Assembly: GCF_028621715.1 (NCBI RefSeq)
Contig: NZ_CP117466.1
Coordinates: 124,001 to 188,000 of the forward strand
Source of the DNA: Paracoccus marcusii
GTDB lineage: Bacteria; Pseudomonadota; Alphaproteobacteria; Rhodobacterales; Rhodobacteraceae
DNA: 64,000 nt
Reading direction: 5' to 3'
The position numbers and the translations under genes were made by a program. The notes beneath the pieces are model-generated. The model ran no database searches. It saw nothing but the letters and a program-made list of their open reading frames with translations, and had not been told where the DNA came from. Below, one piece after another: positions 43,690 to 52,628 of the stretch; position 1 is the first letter of the stretch; each line of letters begins with the position of its first letter.

Positions 43690-45293
43690 GCGCCCCTGCC
43701 GCACCCCCGCCGCCGCATCCGCCGCTGCCCGGATTGCAGGCCGTGGCCTATATGCTGGCCGCCACCGTGATCGGCCTGTCGCAGGGCCTGCAGCAGGGCT
43801 TCGTGTCCACCAGCCTGCCCCAGCTTGCGGGCGATCTGGGCATCACCACGACCAGCGCGGCCTGGCTGCTGGCGGTCTACATGATCCCGCGCGCGGCGCT
43901 GCCGGTGCTGCTGATCAAGATCCGCACCCAGTACGGGCTGCGGCGGTTCGCGGAGCTGGGGATCATCCTCTATGCGCTGGTGGCGCTGGCGTCGCTGTGG
44001 GCGGTCGATTTCCGCTCGGCGCTGGTGCTGCAGTTCCTGGCGGGTGCCGCCGCGGCGCCCCTGTCGACGCTGGCCTTCCTCTACATGCTGGAACCCCTGT
44101 CCCCGCAGGCCAAGATGACCTTGGGCCTGCCCTTGGCGATGACGGTGCTGATGACCGGACCGACGCTGGCCCGCGTCGTGGGGCCGTACCTGATCGGCGA
44201 CGGCGGCATGACGGCGGTCCACGTGACGGGCCTGGGCATGGCGCTGGTGTCGCTGATGCTGGTCTTTTGCCTGCCCCTGCGCCCCATCCCCCGCCAGAAG
44301 GTGATCGAGCCGCTGGACTTTGCCAGCTTCGTGCTGATCGGCGCAGGCTTCGGCGGGCTGATCGTGGCCTTTGTCATGGGGCCGATCTACAACTGGACGG
44401 ATGTCGCGTGGATCGGCTGGCTGCTGGCCGGCGCGGCGCTGTCGCTGACCCTGGCGGTGGTCGTGGAGCTGAACCGCACCGACCCCCTGCTGGACATCCG
44501 CTGGCTGGCCAGCCCGGCCATCCTGCACCTGACCGGCACGCTGTTCCTGTTCCGGCTGATCCTGTCGGAACAGTCGGCGGGCGCGCCGCGCATGTTCCAG
44601 GTGCTGGGTGTCGCGCCCCAGCAGATGACCGTGCTGTTCGCCGTGATCGCCCTGGCCAGCCTGATGGGCGCGCTGGCCTGCATCGCCTGGATGCGGCCCA
44701 CCCGCGTGGCCCAGTTCCACCTGGCCGCCCTGCTGCTGATCGCCGCCGGAGCCTGGCTGGACAGCGGTGCCGGCGTGCTGACCCGGCCCGCGCAGATGGT
44801 GGTCAGCCAGGCGCTGATCGGCTTTGCCGCGATGCTGTTCATGCCGCCCGCGATGATGGCGGGCCTGCTGTCGGCCCTGGCCAAGGGGCCGCAATATATC
44901 CTGTCCTTCGTCATCGTCTTCATCTCGACTCAAAGCCTGGGCGGCGTGCTGGGGTCGGGCCTGTTCAACACCTTCACCACCCGGCGCGAGGCGCTGCACC
45001 TGCAGGACCTGTCGGTCCAGCTGACCGCCACCGATCCGGCCACGGTCGCGACCCTGGCGGGCCGGGCCGCGATGCTGGCCGCCCAGATCCCCGATGCCGC
45101 CGCGCGCCGCGCGCAGGCGGCGACCGATCTGGGCCAGCAGGTCGCGGCCCAGGCCTGGGTCAGCGCCTATGCCGATGCCTATGCGCTGACCGCGCTGGCC
45201 GCCCTGCTGGCGGCGGCCGTGCTGCTGCTTCACCTTTTGCGCGACGTGATGGCCCGCCGGGCCGCCGTCCAGAACACCGGAACCACGCCATGA
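43686..45293 (+). CDS. MFS multidrug transporter, DHA2/EmrB-like
   Basis: A 535-residue membrane protein with about fourteen hydrophobic segments, the EmrB-type number. N-terminal GFVSTSLPQLAGDLGITTTSAAWLLAVYMI resembles motif regions of drug:H+ antiporters. With the following HlyD-type adaptor it should form an inner-membrane-to-outer-membrane export unit. Coupling to MarR implies induction by its substrate. No outer-membrane TolC-type gene is present nearby. The substrate is unknown; related transporters export aromatic acids and uncouplers. Confidence 0.9.
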   Translation: MSAPAAPPPPHPPLPGLQAVAYMLAATVIGLSQGLQQGFVSTSLPQLAGDLGITTTSAAWLLAVYMIPRAALPVLLIKIRTQYGLRRFAELGIILYALVALASLWAVDFRSALVLQFLAGAAAAPLSTLAFLYMLEPLSPQAKMTLGLPLAMTVLMTGPTLARVVGPYLIGDGGMTAVHVTGLGMALVSLMLVFCLPLRPIPRQKVIEPLDFASFVLIGAGFGGLIVAFVMGPIYNWTDVAWIGWLLAGAALSLTLAVVVELNRTDPLLDIRWLASPAILHLTGTLFLFRLILSEQSAGAPRMFQVLGVAPQQMTVLFAVIALASLMGALACIAWMRPTRVAQFHLAALLLIAAGAWLDSGAGVLTRPAQMVVSQALIGFAAMLFMPPAMMAGLLSALAKGPQYILSFVIVFISTQSLGGVLGSGLFNTFTTRREALHLQDLSVQLTATDPATVATLAGRAAMLAAQIPDAAARRAQAATDLGQQVAAQAWVSAYADAYALTALAALLAAAVLLLHLLRDVMARRAAVQNTGTTP

Positions 45294-46315
45294 AGAAAGA
45301 GAACCTTGTCCCGACTGTCATTGCCCTGATCCTGGGCCTGGCGGGCACGCTGCTGCTGCTGTTCGCATGGGGCCTGCCGCCCTTCTCGACCGCTGCCCCC
45401 CAGACCGAGAACGCCTATCTGCGCGCCGAGGTCACGATGATCGCCCCGCAGCTGTCGGGCTATGTCACCGCGGTCGAGGTCGAGGACTATCAGACCGTCG
45501 CGAAGGGCGACGTGATCGCCCGCATCGACGACCGCATCCCCCGCCAGAAGCTGGCCCAGGCCGAGGCCCTGCTGCAGGGCGCCCAGGCCGCGCTGAAGGT
45601 CGCCGAACAGGACGTCGTGTCGGCCGAGGCCGTGGCCCGCGCCGAACAGGCGGGCGTCGAGGCCGCCGACGGCGCGCTGGAGAATGCCCGATCGCAGGCC
45701 GACCGCGCGGGGCAGCTGCTGGACCGGGGCGTGACGTCGCAGTCGTCGTCCGACCAGGTCCGCCTGGCCCTGCAGCAGGCCCAGGCCGCCCGTATCCAGG
45801 CCGGCGCCCGCCTGGACGTCCAGACCGAGGCGATCCGTTCGGCCAATGTCGCGCTGGACGCCCGCCGCGCCGACATCGCCAGCGCCGAGGCCGCCGTCCA
45901 GCTGGCCCGGATCGAGGTCGACAACACCGTCATCCATGCCCCCGCCGACGGCAGCCTGGGCCAGATCGCCGTCCATGTCGGCCAGTACGTGACCCCCGGC
46001 ACCGCGCTGGTCCCCCATGTCGGCACCGACTTGTGGGTCATCGCCAACTTTCGTGAAACCGCGATGCGTGGCCTGGCGCCGGGTTCGTCGGTCAGCTTTA
46101 CCGTGGACGCGCTGCAGGACCGCCGGTTCACCGGTCAGGTCGAATCGCTGTCGCCCGCGACCGCATCGGAATTCAGCCTGATGGCGGGCACCGCAAGCGC
46201 CGGCAACTTCACCAAGATCGCCCAGCGCCTGCCGGTGCGCATCACCATCGATCCCGACCAGGACCGCGCCGCCCTGCGCCCCGGCATGTCTGTCGTGGTC
46301 CGCGCCGGGTCCTGA
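45290..46315 (+). CDS. HlyD/EmrA-family membrane-fusion (periplasmic adaptor) protein
   Basis: A 341-residue adaptor: one membrane anchor (about 7-30), a barrel-sandwich lipoyl half (LRAEVTMIAPQLSGYVTAVE), a long alanine-rich coiled-coil hairpin (about 85-210), the second lipoyl half (VIHAPADGSLGQIAVHVGQY) and a beta-barrel (LWVIANFRETAMRGLAPG). It connects the MFS pump to an outer-membrane channel. ATG 45290 overlaps the pump stop by 4 nt. The true frame is this one; an opening from 43997 is the shifted shadow of the pump gene. Confidence 0.9.
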   Translation: MKKENLVPTVIALILGLAGTLLLLFAWGLPPFSTAAPQTENAYLRAEVTMIAPQLSGYVTAVEVEDYQTVAKGDVIARIDDRIPRQKLAQAEALLQGAQAALKVAEQDVVSAEAVARAEQAGVEAADGALENARSQADRAGQLLDRGVTSQSSSDQVRLALQQAQAARIQAGARLDVQTEAIRSANVALDARRADIASAEAAVQLARIEVDNTVIHAPADGSLGQIAVHVGQYVTPGTALVPHVGTDLWVIANFRETAMRGLAPGSSVSFTVDALQDRRFTGQVESLSPATASEFSLMAGTASAGNFTKIAQRLPVRITIDPDQDRAALRPGMSVVVRAGS

Positions 46316-46323
46316 CCCGCCGA

Positions 46324-46345
46324 CGGCCCGGCACAGACCGGGCCG
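46324..46345 (+). terminator. Hairpin just after the efflux operon
   Basis: An 8-bp perfect stem (46324-46331 with 46338-46345) and 6-nt loop lie 8 bases beyond the HlyD stop. No T-run follows; it may protect the 3' end, with actual termination at 46455-46489. Confidence 0.4.
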
Positions 46346-46454
46346 CACAGGGGGGCAGCCGGCCCGGGGGCGCGGCAGGGACGCAGTCGGCGCGCACGCG
46401 CAGCCGGGCCGGGACGCAACCGGAGTGCCTCCGGGCCGGGATGATGCAGCGGCG

Positions 46455-46489
46455 CGGACCCGACCACTCACGGCGCCGGGCCGGTTTTT
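46455..46489 (+). terminator. Probable intrinsic terminator of the efflux operon
   Basis: CGG-A-CCCG at 46455-46462 pairs with CGGGCCG at 46477-46483 through a 7-bp stem with one bulged A and a 14-nt loop, followed closely by five T at 46485-46489. It lies about 140 nt after the HlyD stop, upstream of the symporter promoter candidate. It is the only clear T-run in this 265-nt gap, the rest of which is GC-rich with several CCGGGCCGG copies. Confidence 0.45.
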
Positions 46490-46502
46490 CCGCCACCACG
46501 GG

Positions 46503-46531
46503 TTGAAGCCCGCCACGGGCGGCACTATGGC
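46503..46531 (+). promoter_or_regulatory. Promoter candidate for the symporter gene
   Basis: TTGAAG at 46503-46508 (four of six) and TATGGC at 46526-46531 (three of six) with a 17-nt spacer lie 50 nt upstream of the GTG start at 46581. A GC-rich dyad (CCCGCC/GGGCGG) fills the spacer. A weak but well-spaced match. Confidence 0.3.
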
Positions 46532-46580
46532 CCATGCCGAAACGTCAGGGCGCAGGAAAGCTGTGCCAGAGGAGGCATCG

Positions 46581-47510
46581 GTGAAATCATTGGCATCACT
46601 TTCGCGGTTCGTCGGCAATACTTTTGCGGCCTGGGTCGTCCTGTTCGCGGTCCTGGGCTTTCTGCTGCCCGACCTGTTCCGCCAGCTGACACCCTGGATC
46701 GTCACCCTGCTGGGGATCATCATGTTCGGGATGGGGCTGACCATCTCGGGGCGCGACTTTGCCGAGGTACTGCGCCGTCCGGTCAATGTCGGCGTGGGCG
46801 TTGCGTCGCAGTTCCTGATCATGCCCCTGCTGGCGGTGGCACTGACGATGATCATCCCGATGTCCCCCGAGGTCGCGGCGGGCGTGATCCTGGTCGGCTG
46901 CTGCCCCGGCGGCACGTCGTCGAACGTGATGACCTATCTGGCCAAGGGCGACGTGGCGCTGTCGGTCGCCTGCACCAGCGTGACCACGCTGATGGCGCCG
47001 ATCATGACACCCTTCCTGATGCTGATGCTGGCAAGCGAATACCTGCCCGTGGATGCCTGGGCGATGTTCCAGTCGATCGTCAAGGTCGTGCTGTTCCCGC
47101 TGGCCCTGGGCTTTGCGGCGCAAAAGCTGCTGCCGGCCTTCGTGCGCGCGGCGGTGCCCGCCCTGCCCTTGGTCAGCGTGACGGGCATCGTGCTGATCGT
47201 GGCCGCCGTCGTGGGCGCCTCCAAGGGCGCGATCGTCCAGTCGGGAATGATGATCTTTGCCGTCGTCGTGCTGCACAACATGCTGGGCTATCTGATCGGG
47301 TTCATCGCGGCGCGGCTGGCCGGGCTGGACCTGGCCGCGCGCAAGGCCATCGCGATCGAGACCGGCATGCAGAATTCGGGCCTGGCCGCGGCACTGGCCA
47401 CCGCCTATTTCTCGCCGCTGACGGCGGTGCCGGCGGCGATCTTCAGCGTGTGGCACAACATCTCGGGCGCGCTGGTGGCCAACATCCTGTCGCGGATGAA
47501 GGCCCGCTAG
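46581..47510 (+). CDS. Bile acid:sodium symporter family transporter
   Basis: A 309-residue membrane protein with about nine or ten hydrophobic segments. Family motifs: LLGIIMFGMGLTISGRDF, ILVGCCPGGTSSNVMTYLAK (sodium-site region) and AIAIETGMQNSGLAAALA. GTG 46581 is chosen because a full AGAGGAGG site lies just upstream and the length then matches the family; an in-frame ATG at 46527 has no site. Bacterial members carry bile acids, pantothenate precursors, keto acids or pyrimidines; the substrate here is unknown. Single gene. Confidence 0.88.
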   Translation: MKSLASLSRFVGNTFAAWVVLFAVLGFLLPDLFRQLTPWIVTLLGIIMFGMGLTISGRDFAEVLRRPVNVGVGVASQFLIMPLLAVALTMIIPMSPEVAAGVILVGCCPGGTSSNVMTYLAKGDVALSVACTSVTTLMAPIMTPFLMLMLASEYLPVDAWAMFQSIVKVVLFPLALGFAAQKLLPAFVRAAVPALPLVSVTGIVLIVAAVVGASKGAIVQSGMMIFAVVVLHNMLGYLIGFIAARLAGLDLAARKAIAIETGMQNSGLAAALATAYFSPLTAVPAAIFSVWHNISGALVANILSRMKAR

Positions 47511-47517
47511 ATCCGCC

Positions 47518-48021
47518 TCAGCGCCCCGTGATGCCCTCGATCTGCGGCAGCACGCGGGGCTGGGTCACCAGTTCCGGGCGGCGGCGTTCATAGAAGGCGT
47601 TGCCGCCCGCCGTCACGACGTAATGCATGTTGTTGTAGGACGCGCGATAGCTGGCCGCGTGAAAGAACTGGGCGTTCTGGATCATCGGATGGCGTTCGCC
47701 GCGCAGCACGGACACGGCCGCCTCGCGCAGGCGCGGGGCCGACGCGCGGTCCATCCGCTTGGTCAGGACGCCGGGCGCGAACTGGTTCTTCTGCCCCACC
47801 ACGCCGCAGACCGACCGCGGATAGTTCCCCGACTGGACGCGGTTCATCACCACGCTGCCCACCGCGATCATCCCGTCCCGGCTGGACCGGTTCGATTCGA
47901 AATACATGGCGCGTTCCATGCATTCCAGCTCGCTCTGACGCTTGAAACCGCCGCAGGCGGCCAACGACGACAGCACCGCCAGCAGCGCGGCGCCGCGCAG
48001 CATCCCCTTCGAAAAACCCAT
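47518..48021 (-). CDS. SleB-like cell wall hydrolase, predicted lipoprotein
   Basis: A 167-residue protein with a lipoprotein signal (LAVLSSLAAC, modified Cys near residue 23) and a hydrolase_2/SleB-type domain: ERAMYFESNRSSRDGMIAVG carries the catalytic glutamate, followed by VMNRVQSGNYPRSVCGVV and KNQFA. It probably cleaves peptidoglycan (lytic amidase or transglycosylase) in the periplasm. ATG 48021 is preferred to TTG 48057, which would put twelve residues before the signal peptide. It converges with the symporter gene with 7 nt between stops. Confidence 0.83.
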   Translation of the reverse strand: MGFSKGMLRGAALLAVLSSLAACGGFKRQSELECMERAMYFESNRSSRDGMIAVGSVVMNRVQSGNYPRSVCGVVGQKNQFAPGVLTKRMDRASAPRLREAAVSVLRGERHPMIQNAQFFHAASYRASYNNMHYVVTAGGNAFYERRRPELVTQPRVLPQIEGITGR

Positions 48022-48123
48022 GCCTGTCCCTGCCCCTGCAGCCTTGTTGTTTTGCAAGGCTTAGCAGCAGGCGGGCCGCGCGGACAACTGCCAGATCGCA
48101 TTTGAACTATGTCACATCCTTGT

Positions 48124-48178
48124 TGACAGAAGTCACCCGCGCCGCTTAGCGTGCAAATGTCAGAGGGAGACTGACATA
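48124..48178 (+). promoter_or_regulatory. Promoter and operator candidate for the C4-polyol operon
   Basis: A perfect TTGACA lies at 48124-48129; 17 nt later CTTAGCGT (48146-48153) is a weak -10 of a type common in alphaproteobacteria. Immediately downstream, ATGTCAG (48158-48164) and CTGACAT (48172-48178) form a perfect 7-bp inverted repeat with a 7-nt spacer, about 42 nt before the ATP-binding gene start. It is the likely operator for the SorC-type regulator encoded at the end of this operon (inference). Confidence 0.5.
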
Positions 48179-48220
48179 TGTATCGGCACGCCCGGTGGGC
48201 GTCCGGCATGGGGGGACGAC

Positions 48221-49702
48221 ATGACCACGCCGCTGTTGGAGGCCTCGGGCTTTCGCAAATCTTTCGACGGCGTTCCCGCGCTGAAGCTGGGCCAGTTCCG
48301 GCTGGAGCCGGGATCGGTGCACGCGCTGTGCGGCGGCAACGGCGCGGGCAAGTCGACCTTCCTCAAGATCCTGATGGGCATCCATCACCGCGATGCGGGC
48401 ACCCTGCTGCGCAACGGCCAGCCGGTGGTGTTCGACAACCCGTCCCAGGCCCTGGCGCACGGCATCTCGATCATCGAGCAGGAGCTGAGCCCCGTCCCGG
48501 CCATGACCGTGGCCGAGAACATCTATCTGGGCCGAGAACCGGTGGGGATGTTCGGGCGCATCGCGTTCCGCGAGATGAACAGCCGCGCCCAGGCGCTGCT
48601 GGACGGGTTCCAGTTCGGCATCCGCGCGGACAGCCTGATGATGGACCTGACCGTGGCCCAGACCCAGCTGGTCGAGATCGCCAAGGCGCTGAGCTATGAT
48701 GCCGAGGTCATCATCATGGACGAGCCGACCTCTGCCTTGGGCGAGGCCGAGGCCGACCAGCTGTTCGCCGCCATCGACACGCTGAAGGCGCGCGGCAAGG
48801 GGGTGATCTATGTCAGCCACCGCCTGTCCGAGATCTTCGGCGTCTGCGACAGCTATACCGTGTTCCGCGACGGCAGCTTCGTCGAGACGGGCAGCCTGGC
48901 CGACATCGACAAGGACCACCTGATCCAGCTGGTCGTGGGCCGCCCCCTGACCGAGGAGTTCGTCAAGGAGAACACCCCGCAGGCGGGCCGCCTGCTGTCG
49001 GTCGCGGGTCTTGCCGCCGATCGCGGCGTCCGGGACGTCAGCTTCGATCTGCACGAGGGCGAGATCCTGGCGCTGTACGGCCTGATGGGGTCTGGCCGGA
49101 CCGAGATCTTCGACCGCCTGTTCGGCCTGTCGGCCGAGACCGCCGGCACCGTGACCATCGACGGGCGCCCCGCCCGCATCACCACCCCGCGCGAGGCGAT
49201 CGAGGCCGGGCTGGCCTATGTGACCGAGGACCGCAAGCGGTCTGGCCTGGTCCTGACCGGCGACGTGCGCGAGAACCTGTGCCTGGCCACGCTGGACCGC
49301 ATGTCCGCGGGCCCGGTGATGAACGCCCGCGCCGAGGGTCGTGCCGCCACCCGGATGATCGACATGCTGAACATCCGCACCGCGTCGGACCGGCTGAACG
49401 TGGCGCATCTGTCGGGCGGCAACCAGCAGAAGGTCGTGCTGGGCAAGTGGTTCCTGACCGAGCCGCGCATCCTGCTGCTGGACGAACCCACGCGCGGCGT
49501 CGACGTGGGCGCGAAGCGCGAGATCTATCGCGTGATGTCCGATTTCGCCCGCGCGGGCGGGGCGGTCATCATGGTCTCGTCCGAGACGGACGAGGTGCTG
49601 GGCATGGCCGACCGCGCGGTCGTCATGCGGGACGGGCGCGTGGCGGGCGAGTTGGATCGCGCCGCGATGTCGGCCGAGAAACTGCTGCATCTGGCGGCCT
49701 GA
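48221..49702 (+). CDS. Sugar ABC transporter ATP-binding protein (RbsA/XylG type, tandem ATPase)
   Basis: A 493-residue double ATPase. First half: Walker A CGGNGAGKSTFLK (about 37-49), Walker B VIIMDEPTSALG. Second half: the typical degenerate P-loop LYGLMGSGRTEIFDRLF, signature LSGGNQQKVVLGKWFL, Walker B ILLLDEPTRGVD. This form serves ribose/xylose/erythritol-type importers with one permease gene. Ribosome site GGGGGG precedes the ATG. It is the first gene of an operon with permease, binding protein, SDR and DhaK-family kinases, suggesting a small polyol or ketose substrate. Confidence 0.93.
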   Translation: MTTPLLEASGFRKSFDGVPALKLGQFRLEPGSVHALCGGNGAGKSTFLKILMGIHHRDAGTLLRNGQPVVFDNPSQALAHGISIIEQELSPVPAMTVAENIYLGREPVGMFGRIAFREMNSRAQALLDGFQFGIRADSLMMDLTVAQTQLVEIAKALSYDAEVIIMDEPTSALGEAEADQLFAAIDTLKARGKGVIYVSHRLSEIFGVCDSYTVFRDGSFVETGSLADIDKDHLIQLVVGRPLTEEFVKENTPQAGRLLSVAGLAADRGVRDVSFDLHEGEILALYGLMGSGRTEIFDRLFGLSAETAGTVTIDGRPARITTPREAIEAGLAYVTEDRKRSGLVLTGDVRENLCLATLDRMSAGPVMNARAEGRAATRMIDMLNIRTASDRLNVAHLSGGNQQKVVLGKWFLTEPRILLLDEPTRGVDVGAKREIYRVMSDFARAGGAVIMVSSETDEVLGMADRAVVMRDGRVAGELDRAAMSAEKLLHLAA

Positions 49703-49752
49703 CGCGCCGGGACGGACGCCGTCGACGGATGCATGAACGGGAGAGAGACAGG

Positions 49753-50760
49753 GTGGAAGACCAGATCAAGACCGCAGCGCAGCCGCGCCGCATGATCCCG
49801 GCGCGGATCGGACGTGACGCGCAGCGATACGGCATCCTGATCGCGCTGGCGCTGCTGTGCATCGTGCTGTCGATCGTCAGCGAGAATTTCCTGACCTCGC
49901 GCAACATCATCAACGTGCTGCGCCAGACCTCGATCAACGGGATCCTGGCGATCGGGATGACCTTCGTCATCCTGACGCGCGGCATCGACCTGTCGGTCGG
50001 ATCGGTGGTCGCGCTGGTGGGCGTGGTCTCGGCCAGCTTCGCCACGACCTCGGCGGCGGGGTTCATTCCCGGCGCGCCCTACATGCCGCTGATCCCGATC
50101 GCGGTGGGCCTGATCACCGGCACCGCGATGGGCGCGCTGTCGGGGATCGCGGTCGCGCGCTTTGCGGTCCCGGCCTTCGTCGCGACGCTTGGCATGCTGT
50201 CGGCGGCGCGCGGGCTGACGCTGATCTATTCGGGCGGGCGGCCGGTCCCGGCGCTGACCGACGGCTATCGCTGGATCGGGACGGGCGACATCGCGGGCAT
50301 CCCGGTGCCGATCATCCTGTTCGGCATGGTCTTTGCGTTGTCGCATTTCGTGCTGACCCGGACCCGCTTTGGCCGCCACGTCTATGCGGTGGGCGGCAAC
50401 CCCCATGCGGCCAAGGTGTCGGGCCTGCCCGTCCGCGCCATCCGGTTTTCGGTCTATGCCATATCGGGCGCGCTGGCGGGCATCGCGGGGATGATCCTGG
50501 CCGCGCGGACCGGCTCGGCCCTGCCCCAGGCGGGTGTCGCCTATGAGCTGGACGCCATCGCGGCGGTCGTGATCGGCGGCACCAGCCTGGCGGGCGGCGT
50601 GGGCCGGGTCACCGGGACCGTCATCGGCGCGCTGCTGATCGGGGTGATGAACAACGGCCTCGATCTGCTTGGGGTCGAATCCTATTACCAGCAGGTGATC
50701 AAGGGGGCGCTGATCGTGGCCGCCGTCATGCTGGACCGGTCCCGCAAGACCGAAGACTGA
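49753..50760 (+). CDS. Sugar ABC transporter permease (RbsC family)
   Basis: A 335-residue membrane protein with eight to ten hydrophobic segments and RbsC-family motifs: GMTFVILTRGIDLSVGSVVA near the N-terminus, VYAVGGNPHAAKVSGL, and AIAAVVIGGTSLAGGVGRV near the C-terminus. GTG 49753 is chosen because GGGAGAGAG lies upstream; an in-frame ATG at 49729 would add eight charged residues and lacks a site. Located between the ATPase and binding-protein genes. Confidence 0.91.
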   Translation: MEDQIKTAAQPRRMIPARIGRDAQRYGILIALALLCIVLSIVSENFLTSRNIINVLRQTSINGILAIGMTFVILTRGIDLSVGSVVALVGVVSASFATTSAAGFIPGAPYMPLIPIAVGLITGTAMGALSGIAVARFAVPAFVATLGMLSAARGLTLIYSGGRPVPALTDGYRWIGTGDIAGIPVPIILFGMVFALSHFVLTRTRFGRHVYAVGGNPHAAKVSGLPVRAIRFSVYAISGALAGIAGMILAARTGSALPQAGVAYELDAIAAVVIGGTSLAGGVGRVTGTVIGALLIGVMNNGLDLLGVESYYQQVIKGALIVAAVMLDRSRKTED

Positions 50761-50806
50761 GATCCGGCGCGTGCCGGGACATGGTGTCACCGAGGGAGGA
50801 AACCAG

Positions 50807-51799
50807 ATGACGACGAAGATGATGATGACGGCCAGCGCATTGGCGCTTGGCCTGGGTCTGGGCGCGGCGCAGGCGCAGGACGACCCGATCAAGATCGGCA
50901 TGGCCGCCTATGGCCTGAATGCCGAGTTCATGCAGCTGTGGTCGGCGGCGGGCGAAAAGCACCCGGCGGTCGAATCCGGCATGGTCGAGCTGACCATCTT
51001 TGACGGCCGCTATGACGCGCTGGTGCAGCAGGACCAGTTCGAGACGATGATCACCCAAGGCTTCGACGCGATCGTCTTTGCGCCGATGGACGTCGAGGCC
51101 GGCGCCACCGCCGTCCAGCTGGCCGTCGATGCGGGCATCCCCGTCGTCGGATCGAACGCGCGGGTCAACAGCGACCTGCTGACCGCCTATGTCGGATCGA
51201 ACGACGTCGAGGCCGGCTATCTGGAGGCCAAGGCCGTCCTGGACAAGATGGGCTGCCAGGGTGCGGTGGTCATCATCGAGGGCCCGATCGGCCAGTCCGG
51301 CGAAATCCAGCGCGGCGAGGGCAACGAGAAGGCCCTGGCCGAATGCCCCGACGTCAAGATCCTGGAACGCCAGACCGGCAACTGGTCGCGCGCCGAGGCG
51401 CAGGCCCTGATGGAGAACTGGCTGACTGCGCATGGCAACGACATCAAGGGCGTGATCGGCCAGAACGACGAGATGGCCCTGGGTGCCATCGAGGCGATCA
51501 AGGCCGCCGGCATGGACGTGGCCGATTTCGCGATCGCGGGCGTGGACGGGGTGACCGACGCGCTGAACGCGGTCAAGGCGGGCCAGATGGATTCGATCCT
51601 GCAGGACGGCGAGGCCCAGGCCCTGGGCTCGATCGACGTGGCGATCAAGGCGGTCAAGCCCGACTATGAGCCCATGTCGGCGATCTGGGAACAGTATCCC
51701 GACATGCCGTGGAACAACGGCGCGGACAAGGAATACAACGTGCCCTGGACCCCGGTGACGGCCGAGAACGTCGACGCACTGCTGGCCACGCGCCAGTAA
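50807..51799 (+). CDS. Sugar ABC transporter substrate-binding protein (RbsB-like)
   Basis: A 330-residue periplasmic binding protein with a signal peptide (about 1-24, LGLGAAQAQ) and a type I two-lobe fold: FDAIVFAPMDVEAGATAVQL, GIPVVGSNARV, GVIGQNDEMALGAIEAIKAAG, FAIAGVDGVTDALNAVKAG. GGGAGG precedes the ATG. The neighbouring threitol-dehydrogenase-like SDR and erythrulose/dihydroxyacetone-type kinases suggest tetritols or a related polyol as ligand (inference). It is followed by a strong hairpin. Confidence 0.92.
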   Translation: MTTKMMMTASALALGLGLGAAQAQDDPIKIGMAAYGLNAEFMQLWSAAGEKHPAVESGMVELTIFDGRYDALVQQDQFETMITQGFDAIVFAPMDVEAGATAVQLAVDAGIPVVGSNARVNSDLLTAYVGSNDVEAGYLEAKAVLDKMGCQGAVVIIEGPIGQSGEIQRGEGNEKALAECPDVKILERQTGNWSRAEAQALMENWLTAHGNDIKGVIGQNDEMALGAIEAIKAAGMDVADFAIAGVDGVTDALNAVKAGQMDSILQDGEAQALGSIDVAIKAVKPDYEPMSAIWEQYPDMPWNNGADKEYNVPWTPVTAENVDALLATRQ

Positions 51800-51806
51800 C
51801 GACCAC

Positions 51807-51835
51807 CCCCTTCGGCGGCACGCCTGCCGGAGGGG
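51807..51835 (+). promoter_or_regulatory. Intercistronic hairpin between the binding-protein and SDR genes
   Basis: A 10-bp stem (51807-51816 with 51826-51835, one G-U pair) and 9-nt loop begin 7 bases after the binding-protein stop. No T-run. Likely a stabiliser/attenuator as after the other operonic binding-protein genes of the window. Confidence 0.58.
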
Positions 51836-51861
51836 CCACCTGACCCACGAAAGGACTGCGG

Positions 51862-52617
51862 ATGGCCGCTTCACTTGATTTCAGCCTGGGCGGCCGGACC
51901 GCCGTGGTGACGGGTGCCGGATCGGGCATCGGCGCCGCCATCGCGCAGGCCTTTGCCGCCCAGGGCGCGCGCGTCGCGCTGCTGGACATGAACCTGGCCG
52001 CCGCGACGAATGCCGCGGCCGCCCTGCCCGACGCGCAGGCCTTTGCCTGCGACGTGACCGACGCGGCCAGCATCGGCGCGGCCGCCGATGCGGTGACGCA
52101 GGCCTTTGACGGCATCGACATTCTGGTCAATTCCGCGGGCATCGTGGACCTGGCCCCGGCCGAGGATCTGAGCGACGGCGCCTGGACGCGCACCATCGCG
52201 GTCAACCTGACCGGCAGCTTCCTGATGGCGCAGGCCGTGGGCCGCGGGATGATCGCGCGGGCCAAGGGCGGGCGCATCATCAACCTTGCCAGCCAGGCAG
52301 GCTCGGTCGCGATCGAGGGGCATGTGGCCTATTGCGCGTCAAAGTTCGGCATCGTCGGCGTGACCAAGACGCTGGCGCTGGAATGGGGCGGGCACGGGAT
52401 CACCGTCAATTCCATCTCTCCGACCGTGGTGATGACCGATCTGGGCCGCAAGGCCTGGGAGGGCCCCAAGGGCGAGGCGATGAAGGCGCTGATCCCCGCC
52501 GGCCGCTTTGCCGAACCCCACGAGATCGCCGCTGCGGCGGTGTTCCTGGCATCGGACGCGGCGGCGATGATCAACGGCGCCGACCTGCTGGTCGACGGCG
52601 GATACACGGTGCGATGA
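51862..52617 (+). CDS. Short-chain dehydrogenase, D-threitol dehydrogenase-like
   Basis: A 251-residue SDR: cofactor motif TGAGSGIG (about 17-24), NSAG (about 91-94), active-site serine in LASQAGSVAI, Tyr-x3-Lys in YCASKFG, and C-terminal NGADLLVDGGY. The segment MTDLGRKAWEGPKGEAMKAL resembles the threitol/glycerol dehydrogenase group. Next to erythrulose-type kinases it should oxidise a tetritol (threitol or erythritol) to erythrulose with NAD+. Confident as an SDR; substrate inferred. Confidence 0.85.
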   Translation: MAASLDFSLGGRTAVVTGAGSGIGAAIAQAFAAQGARVALLDMNLAAATNAAAALPDAQAFACDVTDAASIGAAADAVTQAFDGIDILVNSAGIVDLAPAEDLSDGAWTRTIAVNLTGSFLMAQAVGRGMIARAKGGRIINLASQAGSVAIEGHVAYCASKFGIVGVTKTLALEWGGHGITVNSISPTVVMTDLGRKAWEGPKGEAMKALIPAGRFAEPHEIAAAAVFLASDAAAMINGADLLVDGGYTVR

Positions 52618-52628
52618 TGGGGGACGAC

